DNA from: Notospermus geniculatus
Lineage: Eukaryota > Nemertea > Pilidiophora > Heteronemertea > Lineidae
Assembly (NCBI GenBank): GCA_002633025.1
Contig: NMRB01000244.1
Span: forward strand, 1 to 64,000
Length of the DNA: 64,000 bases
Direction of reading: 5' to 3'
Part shown: positions 36,001 through 51,000 of the stretch, one piece after another
Layout: each line of letters begins with the position of its first letter
Numbering within the stretch: position 1 is the first letter of the stretch
Notes under the pieces: model-generated
Told to the model about the DNA's origin: nothing
What the model saw: the letters and a program-made list of their open reading frames with translations, nothing else
Database searches by the model: none
Position numbers and translations under genes: made by a program

Positions 36001-39000
36001 AGGTGTACAGTGATATAGTGTACATTATTCTGTTTTCCGTTGTATAGTCATTTCTTGTTTTCTTCTCTGCCTCCTTGAGCATGTTGTTTGCCTGATGGTG
36101 GGTTTTCTTTTGTACAGTGGTCTTGTCGGTCAAGCTGTAGTATTCCACGATTGAGTTGTCACTGTTAAACCCTGTTTTCTCTACAGCGGGTTTCTGCCGT
36201 GGTTTGTGGTAAGCGGAATGGTTTTCACAGGCATTGGGATAAGTACCACGCCATGTATTGTTAAACCATCGAAGGATTACCCAAAACCCTGTGAAAACAG
36301 CACCGTTCGCCGCAAACCATGGCAGAATCCACTGTAATGGAAACAGGACTTCCTATTCTTGGGCTGTCACTCTCCAAGTTGTGTGATGGAAACATCAATG
36401 ACTGTCACCTCTGAGGGTTCAGGTTCGATTCCCTAGTCGGCCCCACTCTTCATGTGATAGAGAGGGCGACTCTCTTTTAGAGTGCAGGTTTTCCCGGGTG
36501 CTCCAGTTTCCTCCTGCTATAGTCATTTCACCTAATGTTATCAACATAGAGCTAATAATGCCATATTTGGCACTTAGCTCTCAATTCAACCATTCCATGA
36601 GTCTGAGATCATGACAGGTGTTGCTGGCCCGGAGATCCTGATATCTTTGAAGTTATCACTCACTGACTTAGTTTTAACCAATTATCTTAATCAATGTGAC
36701 ACTATCAGGTGTGTATCCTGGACACCATCCGTTTGAGGTGTGATGGACAAAGTGTAAGGATTACATGATATTTTGATGTACCCGGTAAATAACGGCGACA
36801 TTTTCTGGATGGACCCCCTCTCTGAGTCCATGTGACATATCAAGAGAAAGGAGTTGACATTCTCCTGTCAAAACGTCTCTCCCTTGATGATAGAAGATGG
36901 AGGGTAGGTGTGACTCTAACCACTTCTCTATGATGGACCGGAATTCTGGTCCAGGATGTCCTGATGGAAGTTGATTGCACTGGTATTGCTCCATGACGTC
37001 ACGATGACGTTATCTTCAATATCGAAGGCCGAAGGGTTCTCCACCTCTTGGAATAAGTACCAGCTCGGTCGGGTTAATATAACTTTTTCTTCCCAATTTT
37101 ATGCATTCTGACTTTGATTTGAATTCTAATTGTGGTTTCGAATGGAAAAAAATTGTTGATGAAATAACATGCTAAATAATAGGGGCTTTTTACTCGTCGA
37201 CTTTCAAGGAGAAGAATGGAACAGACTGGTTTTCTGCCCATGTTTAATATTACTAGTATTGCATGTGCCTTGCTTGATCTTGATGGATGGATCCCAGTGT
37301 GGACTGACTGGGGCCATTAAACTTTCATTCCAAACCCCCAGTATACATTCCATTCAGTTGGTCTATTGATTTACCTGTTACAAACTCTCTGACGGAGCTG
37401 TAGTGAATGTAATGAAGTTGTAAATCTCGGGTTTGTGTGACTCTTGAAGTCTTGCTCGATGCAACCTTGTCCCGACCATATTTCCTTATTAGCACTTTGG
37501 CCACGTAAATGTTCAAGATTTAACCTACTGTCATCTAATGAAGCCTCAACCAACATCACTGAGTTTCCAAGTTCAAATCCCAGTGTGATACGATATCCTC
37601 AGGCAAGGCACTTAACTGTTCATGCTGCATTCACTTTAGAGAGAATATTATACAACTGCCGATTGGGAGTGAAACTTGTGATCTTTCTCCCCATCCAACT
37701 GTCCCTAGCTGATGGAGCAATGAATGACAAGGAATTTAAACTCTGCTGACACTCTTCTAGCAGTAATTTTCTTAAAAACCTTTCTTTTCATTGCAGATCT
37801 GAATAATATGTATCTATTTGGTGGAGGGAGCTTCAGAACATCAGGCAGAAGGGTAAGCATTATTGTATTCATTCACTGACTGGCTAGAAATCTTGAACAA
37901 CCAAAGCCCAGGTCACTTCACCTTTGACTATACTCCCATCACGAGTAAGGGTAGGAGTGATAGGAATGCTCGTCAGGGCAAGATGTTACCAGACTTCATT
38001 CATGCCACCCAGTTGATGCCTAATACATGTGACCCAGTCTTGCAAAAGTAGGTGCAAGTTGCAATGAGGTAAGGGTTAACGGCTTACAACACAATAGCTG
38101 AAATGGACGTCTCTGCAGTGGGTAGCAGTGATAATAGTTGAGTAAACTGACGATCACTTGTGGCAAGCACCTGCTTTTGCTGCGACGGGTCACATAATAT
38201 AACTCCTGATTCAGGTCTAGTTGTCATGAGTTAATCCAAGGGTTAATTCTCTACCTTAATCCCATTAAACCTTTGATTAACGCGAGCATTAGATCTTGCT
38301 CTTTCACTTCACATATCGACCTGCCCCGCTGTTCAATGAAAGGTCCGTATTTTTGCTGCCGGTGATTAACTGCGGTCACCATTCAGGGTCATTGTGTGGG
38401 ATTCCCTGGTAACCAAGGAACAAGAATATTAATAAATGGTAACTTTATGGACATTTTCTGTCATAACTGTAAACCTCCAGAGAGTGCATTCAGTGCTGTG
38501 TATTAGAAAGTGTCTTCCTTCAATCAGTAACATAGTTACGAGGGAGTTTAATGCCTGAATTGGACTAACTTCATAACGGATCTGATCAATGGTACAAGTC
38601 TGCTATGTATGTGAGTTGCGCGTTCGAAGTTATTTCATTCTGTGTTACGGATTTTCTCTTCTCCATGTCCGCACAGGATCGGACTGAGGAAATAGTACCA
38701 TGCGTGATCAAAAGGTGGCTGTAGTGGTCATTCTTGTTGCTACCCCAATTTGAGGGCTTCAGAAGAAATGAAAGAATGTATTAGCTAGGATTTAAAAGTT
38801 ATCAGTTGCGATTTGATCGTGGTTTCTTGGTGTTCGGTGGCATGACGGCGAGGCTGTCAGAGTGACACAATGCAAACATCACCACCTGTTTCCTGTGAGG
38901 TTTACCTAAGATGACCAAAAATTCCCCACCGTAGCGCTCTAATGGCCTATAACCTAAAATGAAACCATTGATGGCCTGAGATAGAAATCAATGTTTAAAC

Positions 39001-42000
39001 TCGGGGATACTCAGACAGTTACTGGAATGAAGTTCTAGGAGCGAAAATGTTTGGTGAGAATTGAAACAATAGGACACTTGTGAGGTTTCAATCAGGCAGG
39101 GTACATGGTGCAGGATGGGGGATCGTCCTGTTGTTAGTCATCCGGTTAACTCTATATCCTGGGGTTGGCTTTGAAACAAACAAATAATTTCAAGCGATCA
39201 CCATGACAACATGCTATAACTTCCACTTCGTGTTCCTCTTCACTTTTCACCCGATTGATTTCCTGCCAACCATAAACGTTTCGTAAATACAAGTATTTTC
39301 CTGGGGTTCTGATCTGTACCGACCTGACATACGAACTCGGTTGGTATCTCTGTGGTAGCCATTCAAACTTGAAGTTTGGTTTCATGCTCTTAATATCTAG
39401 ATTGGTCTTACCAGCTTTGGCTGGACAGATCAGAGAATGTTTAGCCATTCTCTTGGTAGAGACTACTTCATTCCCCTCGTCCTCCAACCATATGATTACA
39501 AGTCCCTCATGCACCCCATACTGGATATATAAGGCCGAGTATCCCTAGACTGTTCCCTTGTGGCATGTTAATTCCCTTGTTCCTGGACCTGAGCCGTTAG
39601 GACAATGAGACCTGGCCTTGTGCCCTATGGGAATGGCCAGGAAGCAAATCAAAGGTTCATTCTCTCTGTGATGCGTCTCAAGGTCACAAGCGAACAGGGA
39701 ACAAGAAAACATGCCACAAGAGAACAGCCTATGGATACTCGGCCTTACAATCCCCATGCATCAAATTTGGCTGGTTCACATTCACTGAAAGGCGATCTTT
39801 GATGTGGCTTCAGCATTTGGTTGGCTTTTGATGTCCAAATGTTTGAATCCAGACTTTAGACTTGTCTTTGACTTCGGGCATCTTTTCATTGAAGACAGAC
39901 ATCTAGGGTCGTATTCATAAAGCAGTTCTATCGTAAGAACCGTCTTAGGCCGGTTCCAAGTATGATCAACCACTATACTTGGATCCAGCCTAACGATAGA
40001 ACTGCTTTATGAATACGACCCCTAGTGTCCTAAAGACAGCATGACCAGTAAATTTGTGGTGGTCTCCACACACAAAGCTACCATTTTGCATTGTCAGTAA
40101 ACCTAACCTCACATTTTACTTGTCTTTTTTTCAGTCGCCACCAATGAACGATAATTCCCGTCGAAACCTACCAGCAGAGAATACAAGTGGTGCTTCAGTT
40201 AGTCCATCCTATATGTTTAGTGAGAACAATGACACAAGCCCTCGTGGATTACCAAACGTAGATTCTGGTTACAGTACGAGTACGTCGAGGGAAGGATCAA
40301 TGAGAACTCAACAGAGATATGTATTAGGTGGCCAACAACAAAACTCTTTACCGAAAAATATAGGAGCCAATCATGGCAATACAAAACTGAAGGTTACCGA
40401 GGATTCACCGTCGGCACCGTGTTGGTTTGGTCGGTGTCTGTCGTCGCCGAAACTGAAGCGGAAACGAAAGGATGTGACTAATCCCACGGTGGGTGATGAT
40501 CGTAATAGTTTACGTCATTTCAATCAAGGTGTATTGGAGGAAAACAAACCTGTTGTTATCGTGTCAAAAAGGAATGATATTCTAAACGAAGGTAAAACTG
40601 GCACTGAAACACTTGAGTCTCATTCTGGTGATAATTTGTCAAAAGTGGCGGTGGATCATAAACAAGGCCACTATGTAAATGGGGATTCATCGATGTTAAC
40701 GGCGAACGTGCTACACCCTCCGTCTTCAGGATCAGAGGATGATGAGGATAACCAACCAGTGCATGTTTTTGAACGACGGAAAATGTTTGAACAGTTGAGT
40801 AAGAATACTTCAGGAGTTTCTGCCGAAAAGTTTCCAAGGTCACAGAAGAAGATTGGAATTCTAGAAGAAAAACCAATGGTAATCAAAGATGTGACGAACA
40901 TTCCACTTTCTGTCTCTTCAGTGAAGAGTTTGGATCAGGGTGGGGGTGAGGGTTCCAAGGTATGTGGGGGTCAAAAACCTTCTGGGGGCTCTCTCAGCGA
41001 TGCTGAGGTTGAGTCAGATCAGACGACCAAGGGTGGGGTAAAGGAGACAGGGGTTTCTACTTGTGCAAGAACTGAAAGTCCTCAATGTGAGGAACAAGAG
41101 CTGTGTGAAGAGACAGTGATGCAAATGGACCAGGAGATGAAACCAGAAATACTGATCTTGCATCGACTGCCGGGTGAAAAACTGGGGATAGGGTTGTATA
41201 TAAAAGGGGGTAAGGAGCCCGGGACGCATGTCGATGGTGTGTATGTGGAGAAGATCATGGCCGGGAGTCCTGCGGAGAGGTTGACACGAGGATTGAAGAT
41301 AGGGGACGAGATTTTGGAGATAAATGGTGCGCCGTTGAATGAGCTGACTCAGAGTGAGATTCTCACAGTGTTTCAGGAACTTCCTTTAAGGATTATTCTG
41401 ACGGTTCGTAAAGGTACTGGAGAACTACCTCAAGATGTGGAGGTCATGGGTGAAAATGTTGATCCTCATATGGGGCAAGAGGGTTGCATAGCTGATGATA
41501 AAGTCAAGGTGAACACGAGGTCGCAGGCTGAACTTTATGCTGATGAAACTAGGTTTGATGATGGATCAGATGATCGTCATAGTGATGAAAGCAGTGAAGA
41601 TTGGCCACCATGTTGCAGTTCTTCCATCGTCAGTGATGCTGCTGTATCTTCCGTGAATGAGGCTGAGGTCCCAGATGGTTTTAGGAAGATCTCCGTCCAC
41701 TGTACCATCCCACCAAAAGCATCCCTTGGCCTCAGCATCACCCCAAGTTATGGATCTACTGCGGGATTGTTCCAGGTAAGACGACAGATAAATGTCATTT
41801 ACCCCCCCCCCCTTCCGAGCCATACATGTTGGCACCTGGCCTCCAAACTGGAAGTTAAGCTGTGCAAGCTAGTTCTCTGAGTGCATGACCATGGCCATGC
41901 ATTCACAGCCTTGTATGACTGTAGACTCTTTGGGCCGTATTCAAAAAGGGTGTTTAAGACTTAGACGCGTGTAACTTCGTCAAATGCATGGTGGAAGTGT

Positions 42001-45000
42001 GTGCATTTAGTGAAGTTACATGTGTCTAAGTCGTAATCACGCGATGATCACCCTTTTTGAATATGGCCCTTTGTGATTTATGACCCTGAATTCCTGCACC
42101 CTTCTACAACCCTAGACTGACTCTCTGGGCATATTCGACTCCCTGTTCTTGACAACACTCGTACTGACCCAGTTCATGTACATGTAGAAGCTGACTCAGG
42201 CCAAGAACGTGTTATTATTCTCAACCCGCCGCTGAGTGGGGAGTGAGGAGAACGTGTTCTTGACCCGACACAGGTTGCGTTCTCGTCATTCGAGACTGCC
42301 AATCTCAAGTTGAGTCATCAACTACATGAACTGGGTCAGCACGATGTTGCCAAGAATGGGATTCGAATACGGGGCACCCCTGTGATTGCAATATAGTTTT
42401 TCCACCAGCACCTTGAATACCTCATGTCACTGTTGAGAGAGGATGTCCTCCCCATTCGAGGTGAATTGAAGTCACATTTATTGGTTCACCACCTTTGTAT
42501 GAAGCTCCCTTGATAAAAAGGATTATACAAATTGACCAAACCATTCTTATGTATTTATGACCCTACATTGATCACTCGAGAATGAATAGGTTCGTAACAG
42601 GATTGGTGTTCATTCATGAAGTGATCACAAGTCACCAATAGATCAATTATGTTAGAAAAGGGAAAGTGGTGTATGTTCTCCGATCAAAAGGACAGGCCCT
42701 TTTGATTACCCTTTGATTACTGGTGTTTAGCCAGTTTTGTGAGTATCCTTTCTTTCATGTGATATTTCTTGTAGGGCAGCTTACAAGGCTGAGTGCACAG
42801 GCTGGTAGACAAGTGTATGAAGCATGGGGCAACTCATTTTGTACTCAATATTACATGTATTTGTTTACCCACTATAACATTCTTCTGATCTCCTCTCGAC
42901 TATCAGTGCGGTAAAGCTGGGGTGTGCCCTAACATTGGCTGAGTTTGGTTCCACGCGGGTGCTTGTCAAAACTCAGTATAGGTTGGGCAGAAGTGGAAGA
43001 ACAGGACAATGACTAAAGTCTGATCACTCTTTCACTGCATGCGAAGTCCACTCGCAAGCTGTCACTGCCTTCCTTGAATTTCACACAGTTCAACTTTCGG
43101 CTTGACTATTTCACAGTCTGGATATTGAACTGTATTTCGGTGGTTTGCTGGGCTGGTAACGCTGATTCAGGACATCATTCCTTGGCTGCCGAGTGTGATA
43201 CAAAGGGTAGGTTTCCTGTCTTACGGCTGCCTCTATGTTTTTCACACTCTCACCCCTTCAACATGATAATAATTCGGCCTTTCTTTGTGGCACACGGCAC
43301 ATTAAGTGTCATTTTGTAGCCATTTGATACATACATGTCCCGCATTATCATGCTCTGTTTGGTCCATTCACAACAAGTCAACTAAACTCAGTGTACGATT
43401 GAGTTCACCCCCCCCCCCCCCAGTGCCACACACGACAATGCTAATCACAATAATTCGGTTATATCGTCCAGGGGAAGGTTTGGAATGTTCATCTTTGGAA
43501 AGGAAAGTCTAATTATGAAGTCCAGGGAATTTTAATTTTGGGACACATAAAGATTTAAACACAAAGTTTTGCTTGTCCTCAGATCATTACTAAACCAACT
43601 TTGTTCAAATTTCATGAGTTATTGATTGTGTGGGCCTCTCCAGTCCAACTTTCAAACGTGTTGCCACTCAATTATTTGTGTTGTTACCTACATGGGATGC
43701 ATATAGTTAGTTCATTATACATGAACTACACGTGAAATTCTCTACGCCAGAAAATCGTTTCTGCAGTTTGAATCTAGGCATTGATTTAAGCATTAATTAC
43801 CTCACCATTTTACTGTAAGTACCTGGCAAAACGTGAAGGATCATATGAATGCATTTAGTAAGTACTGCCAGCCATTGTTACATTGGAAAAAGACAGTCTG
43901 ACATGTCTGAGTTGTATGAGAAGGTGTGGTCCGGTTCATCGTCAGCATGGATGGATCTCCGATTTGATTCATTTCTCCTTGTCGGCTCTTTTCCAGTGTA
44001 TAAATCATCAATTTTATGAGTTCCTATTTCTACGTTTGTGTCCAATTTATTTGTATAATTTGTGTTGTGGTGTGGATCACCAGTGGCTTCATTCTTTCAT
44101 TGTGTATTAAACCTGACGTGACACTTTTTTACGTCTGATTCTAAAGGCGAACAGTGATTAGACACTGATAAATCATTCTTGCCATTCATGTCTGACATAC
44201 TGCTGAGAAAGGCCATTCATGCAGAGAAGTTCACAATAGTTCACAAGAAAACTCTTGTCAAGGGCTATATTTTAAGTGTGTTAGGGACTGGTACTGGTAA
44301 GTTTGTAATTTCTCTGTTTCTGTTCACAAATTCATACAGTTGTACCACCCATCTGCTGTCTTCGTACCATTATTTCTTTGTATCGGTATATCTTGGCTGT
44401 TTTGAAGTGCTCTCTCTTCAGTATACATATGCAGTCTCTCCCGCAGCAACTGGACATACATGTATATCGTGGTTGGATTCAGACACTTCTGAGATTTAAA
44501 AAATATGAGATGACATGAAGTTATACCAGCGGAGGGTTAACTGAATTACAATGTCGTGGATTAGAAGGACACTAATCTTTAATCACAATAAAACTTACTT
44601 GGGAATATTCAGCCCTCAGTTCTGGTCTATTTGTCTAGTCCACTGGGATGTGAATTTAAGTACCGTGTGGGCCTAGGGGTGCTAGAGACGGCTCTCGTGT
44701 TTGTTGAACCAAGTCAGATGTTAATCGCCTCTAAGCTGAAGGCTTTCAAAAGACATCCCTTCGAGGTCACAAGGTATCCTGTCAAAAATAAGTTTCCTTC
44801 CAATGTCAAACCGCAACCAAGCAGGATCAAGTAGAGTACAGCGGGCAACCGGTGGGAAGTGACACATCTCCCTCCATACATTGCCACTTATTCCATGCAG
44901 ACACCCGGTGCACTTCCCATGGCGTGGTCCGCTATACTCTACTTGAGCCCCACTCTACTTGAGCCCCAAAGCACCTTCGAACCAGTACGTCGAACCAGTA

Positions 45001-48000
45001 CGTCGGACAGACCATGTGTTTCCGGAGAAGGATGAACAACCACAAATCCAACATCCGGCGGGGGATAGAGGATGAGCGTGACTGCTCATTACTCTATACC
45101 CATTTTAAACTGCCAGGACATTCTATCAAGGACCTGATGTTCACCATTCTGGAGACATGTTCAGATGACACGACCCTCCTCAGTACAGAGTTGAAATGGA
45201 TGTGGACCCTTAAAACTATCACCCCCTCAGGCCTCAACACTAGGTCCTGAGTTTCTGATAACCTCGCAGCTTCCCCTTAGTGTCAGAGCCAAAAACATTT
45301 GGCATGGGGCCCCAGATGGGGTCCTTTCACCCCCTCTTTTCTTTTAATAGGGTCGTTGCTTTGGAAGACTGTAGCTCAGGCCGGGGGACAGGGGTCCTTT
45401 TTCTAGGCCTTGTCTTCCATTGCTCTTCTCCTATTTTGTTCGCTGGTCAGTGCTTTTCAACCCCTCTTTTCCCATTAGTAGACCCTTTTCCTTGGAGGAC
45501 AGGGTTCCTCTTTTTTAGGCCTTTGTCTTCGTCCATGGTCTGTTTCTAAATTTTCGTTGGTCAGGTTTTGTAGGTGCTGTTCACCTAGGCTTTCTTTCTT
45601 TACTGTTGCCCCTTCATTTCTTATTATCTCTTTCTTCATTTCTTTTTCTAGGCCTAATTTTTTATCACTTCCTCATTCATTTGTTTAATATAAATTACTC
45701 TTACTATAGTCTTGGGGTATTGTACTGTTAGTATAATTATACTGTTAGTTTAATTCCTCCAAGCTACAATGTATATTATACACCCTTCCTTTCAGCCTAT
45801 TCAAGCCTTACATTCACTAATTACATTTCTGTTAGGTTGAGCAACCACTTTTTGGGGCTTGTATTCTTTCCTTAATTGCTGTCACGTCCTGTTTGGATGG
45901 GATACTTCTAATCTACATTTGGGTTTCAGCTCAGACTGTTCTAGAGTTTCGGATTGTAAAGTTCCAGCCTGAAGAAGACCCCGGTTGGGGTCGAAAATTT
46001 GCAAACACTCTGGAAATTGCCTTTTCATTTATCATATATTGTGTGTCAATTTTTGTGCTTTTCTCCTCTTTGGAAAGCACCTTCTCAAAAGAGATTTCTT
46101 CCAGACGACTTTTGAATAAGCCAGTTTCATCCACTCTCGGCAGCCGATCCCACAGCTTCGTGCTGGAGATAGAAAAGTCCTTACCACCAAATGACTTGTG
46201 GTGAGTGGCAGGAACCCTCCACACAATGCATCAGGTTGCCAATATTTTGATTTCGTGTTAATCTCTTGTCGTTGCAGGTCAATCGTGTGTTGATCAACGG
46301 TATCTGCCACAGAAACAACTCAGTGAGAGTCGGGGATCGTCTGGTTTCATGCAATGGTAAACAACTCACGAAAATCTCTCTCCAGGAGTGTGTTCAGCAT
46401 CTAAAGACAACGGGAGACATCACGATTGAACTGCTTCGTAAAAGTGAGCAGGTCGATGCAGAGTGTGTTGAAAAAGCTGAGGTACTATCAGCCGATTCCG
46501 ACACTGAACATGGTTATGTTTCTGATGACAGTGGACCAGAACTCACCAGTTGGAAGAAATTAAATACGTCCAAAGATTCTGACACAGATGTGAGGAGAAA
46601 AGAGGTGAAAGGGGATGTAAAGAGAAGTAAAAATGATGGTAAAACAATCCACCCAAAGGCAATCGACCAACAGCACAACAAACTGTTTGCTAGTTCTAGT
46701 ATTAGATTGGCGTTTGCCCGTAGACGTTACAGAATACACCTGGACTCTGATGAGGAATATGACTCTGATACTAACACCACCTCGTCTGAGAAAAGCGTCG
46801 AGTTGGTAAATTTGAGGAGATTAAGTTCACCAAGCATGGATTCTAATTTTTTCTTAATTGATCCTGACTGTACTGAGGGGTCACGCCCTCTAAACACCCC
46901 AGATCTGTATGCCAAGAACTGGGAAATGGGCATGGAAGCATTTCTTCCACCTGAAAAATCGAAACCTGAGGATCCGGATGAAAGAGAGACGAGGTTCTAT
47001 GAGGATATTTATGAAGTATATAACTTTCATGCCTCTGATACTGACTCTGTGGCTGTTGATAAGACCCAGCTAAACAAGGGAAAGGAGAGTGATCCTTGGA
47101 TGTCCCCATACGAGACGGATAATCTCTCCATGGTCACGATAGAGGAGGAGGCAGTCGAGCCGTCTTATCTTGACGATGATAGGTCTCAGCGTATCGACCC
47201 AACACCTGAGAGTGCAGTGTTCGAGACTTTTACTGCAATGCTTAAGGATGATCTTGTGGGTAAACCAGTTGTGACATGCGACAGCGATGTCAAAACAAAC
47301 GAGTCTACTTCTGCTGAGAAGGAAAGTTTGGTGGAGTCAGGTTTCATTGGGAGTGAACACGGGGAGACGAGTGTCAAGGAAAAGGTTAGGAGTGATCCAC
47401 CATATACGTTTATAGATGAACTCCTTGATTATCTCAGCGAGGAGGAACGTGCCATGAATCCAAGCAAAGAGCAACGCACAAGGAAGGCAGAGGTGGCAGC
47501 CAGTAAGCCATCAAAGCCACGGTATTCCTGGGATCACCTGTTCTATGTGGGACCCGATTGCACGGACAATGGGTGTCCATCACCACAACAATCTGATCCA
47601 CCTGAAGGTGGGAACAGGTTTCCCCGTTCATCAACACCAAAGGATAAGACAACAAGTCAGGACATACTGTCAACGAAGTCAAGTAACAATCACCCACCAA
47701 AGACATTAGATTTACCGATGTCAGATCCTAGTCAGGGCCTCAGTGAAGTCACCCCGGAGGCACTCACCAGCCCGTTTGAAAAACTTGAGCAAGAACTTGC
47801 TGAGCAGGAATTTGCTGATCTTGCTGGTGGATTTTCATCATCGGATGACCCATGGAGGATACCACAGAAGAAGGAAGAAAGGGGTGGAAGCCCTATGTTG
47901 GATTTAAGTCCGGTGGAACAGGAGACTATTAGGAGTCTGTTGTCCAGGTCACCACCGTCATTACCACCAGAGGTCCCACCAAAACCTACCAGAGATTCAA

Positions 48001-51000
48001 GTATTACAAGAGAGAGTAAAGATATGGACAAGGGTGCTACAGAGACCACAGAATCATCTGTGGTGTCATCTCAGAGTGCTTCTGTGCAAGTTGAACCTGT
48101 GATCTCTCAAAGTAAGGCACAAAACATTGCATCAAAACCAACAAGTGATCACATTGTATTAGACGAGAGGCCTTCTGTGGATCAGTCACAGGGCAACGTG
48201 GAATCGGTGCAAGCCAACGAACCAGTGTTGGTCAAACCAAAGTCATCTTGGACCAACGGTGCCAAGTCAACTGTGTCCAAGGATGATATCAATGGTTTGC
48301 CAAAGGAGCACAATGATGCAAAGGTTCTTGATAGTGATAATGTTTTCTATGGTCCTGCTAATCCAGTGGCGCCATCTAGAGACAAGGATAAGAAACTATT
48401 CTCAATGATCTCCGCACAACCTTCTGTCGAAAGGAAAACAAGTGCCGTCAAGTCATTGGCCAAAAAGTTTGAATCTTCAACAAGTGAAGATAAGAAAGAT
48501 CTCAACCGTGCCAAATCTGTCGTCGAAAAACCTCCGTCCAGTAACACTGCCATGTTTTACATGGGCCCTACGGCTGACCTACCTCCATCTCATGATAAGG
48601 AGGATGCAGTTCAAAAGAAAGCCAGTACCCATGTCGTGGATCCTACACTGCCTGTCATCAGACGTCCAAATTTAAACTCGTTAAAACCATTGTCACCCCG
48701 CCGACCGTTCAGCTGGAGTGGTTACCTGGATACGAAACATATTGTGAGTCCAACCTCAGACGTTACCGATGGCAACAGGCAGAAAACAAGGAAAAGTACA
48801 TTGTCACTCGCTGATGAAATTCGCGAGGAGGAGAAAGAGAAAAAGCTGACGTCGTACGAAAAGTTAGCATCTCCGAAGCCGTTCAGTAAGGAGATGATCC
48901 ACGTCCCACTCGCCCAAGTCATCGAACCTGTCATAAAGCAAGAACGCAGCCAAGCCGGCCCATTCCAGATTGACGTGTTAAAAAGTATCCTTGGGATCGG
49001 TCTCAAGGTCAGAGTGACGAGTGAAGGTCAAGTTACAGTGCAGGAGATAGAAAGAAACAGCCCGTTGATGAACATCGGGAAGGTCCTGTAAGTGTGATGA
49101 TGGAGATCATTGGACTGGAATTGTTGTTGTTGAGGCCCCTATTACATAGAAGTATACGGTATATGAAAACGCCGGTTAACAAAGGCTTCCCGAGGATTCA
49201 CGACCGTGAAGCCATTGTTAACCGGCGTTTTCGTATACCGTATACTGTACTTCTTTGTAATAGTGGTCTTAGAGACGTATTCTTTCCAGTAGAATGTATG
49301 CAAGGCTGGTTGTTTTTCGTCTACTTCAAGGTGCAAGTCTCGTCCTTTCTAGTTGCACACCATGCGACATGTTCTTGTTCTGTGGTAACTTATGAACCAT
49401 CCCGTTTATGGTCACCCTGTCTGGTACAGATGTTGAAGTGGGAGCTAAGTTGATTTTCACGTGTTGACAGCTGTTGGCAAGAGATTACATTGGCGTCAAA
49501 GAATCCAATGCCTCAAAAGGACAGGATTTTCTTTTCCTTCAACATCGAGGCTTTGGGAATCACTTATGATATTCTTCATCATTGCAGGGTTGGTGATTTC
49601 TTACTGAGTGTCAACAGCACGGTGGTGATCGGACTTTCCCAGGCCAGAGTGGATCAGATACTACGGTTACTTCCACGAGGACTGAATAAACTGATCCTGT
49701 CGATCACGCCGTATTACCTTGATAACAAGAAAGGTGAGTTGACAAGCAGACACGTGTTATTGATTCATACCATCTTTAAGCCGCGTTTACTGGTGCACGG
49801 ATCCGGTCCATCTCTGGTCCGCATCTGGACTCCCACTCCGGCTTCCGCAATTGATGGAAACGGACGCCACTAAACACTGCAATGAAAATCCATTTGATCG
49901 ATTTTTTGACGGGCCGGACACGGAGCAGAGTCGGAGCGGATCCGTGTGCCAGTAATAAAATGCAGCTTTAGTCTGTCTGTGTTGGATGTAAAATACTTGT
50001 CAATACAACTTCTCATTCTGATCGGATAGCCTACAATTTTCTGTGAAATTCCATGTTTTGATTCTGGCTTGAACGGAATACCCAAGTCAGATTTCAGTGA
50101 CATGAGCACAGAATTCATCCACAAAGCTATGGACATAATTATATTGTTTTGTCCTTGGCAGGTGTTTCATTTGGTGATTGATTGATTGTTCATGGTCAAT
50201 TCTGAATACACTCAACAGAGGCAAAAATTTGACGGTGTATGGCGAGTATTGGGCGTGTCATGCTTGAACGTTTCATGACTGTGAACAATGTAGTTGTCGT
50301 TGTCAGCAGTGAAGTGGTCGCTTGAAGCATTGTGCTGTGCTGTGTAGAGCCTAGCAATTGTTGAGAACAGGACTACGTACAGAGAAGTCAGCAAACCTAC
50401 TGACAAGACTGTAATCCATTGAATTTGATTGTTTGGCCTCGCTACTCCTTGACAAACACTCCGTTTTGTGTATGGCTTTCAACCTGTTCCTACTATGATG
50501 TGTCGAGAGAGATGTTGTAGTTTGTGTACCTAGAACTGGGAGAGTGTTGTTTTAGATAGTGAACAAATGTTTTTGTATGTCCAGGAAAATAGAAACTAAA
50601 AAGTTACATGCTAAATCTTTGTGGTGGCATATTGATTTATTGAGGGACCTCAGCATAGTTCACTACTGAACATGCCAGTCAGATCACCATGTTTTTAGCC
50701 TGAACTGAACTTCACCAACCATTCCGACAGGTGAAACATTACATCTGCACTGGTGTTTGTGTCACACTGATTCCTCACTGTTTGGTGTAAACAATCTCAA
50801 ACCATAGCAGTAACGCTTTGTTTACTTAAAGTCAAGCTGATGTCCAGACCATTTTGCTGTCCTTTATGAGTCACAATTTGCTAATGTGTTATTTTGTATA
50901 TATGACATAGTAAATGGCTTTCAAATGAATAATTTGCAAAAAAATACTTGTTTCTTGGTATCACTGTCTTCAGTTTTACTCAGCAAATCTGTGGNCTTAT

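Noticed and set aside
39152-39514. 120-codon minus-strand frame in a PDZ-gene intron
   Set aside because: No recognisable domain, no splice context or supporting neighbour; length is within chance for this amount of sequence.
44631-44834. 67-codon frame just upstream of the Penelope fragment, considered as its reverse-transcriptase part
   Set aside because: No reverse-transcriptase motif is visible and a foldback element separates it from the GIY-YIG frame.
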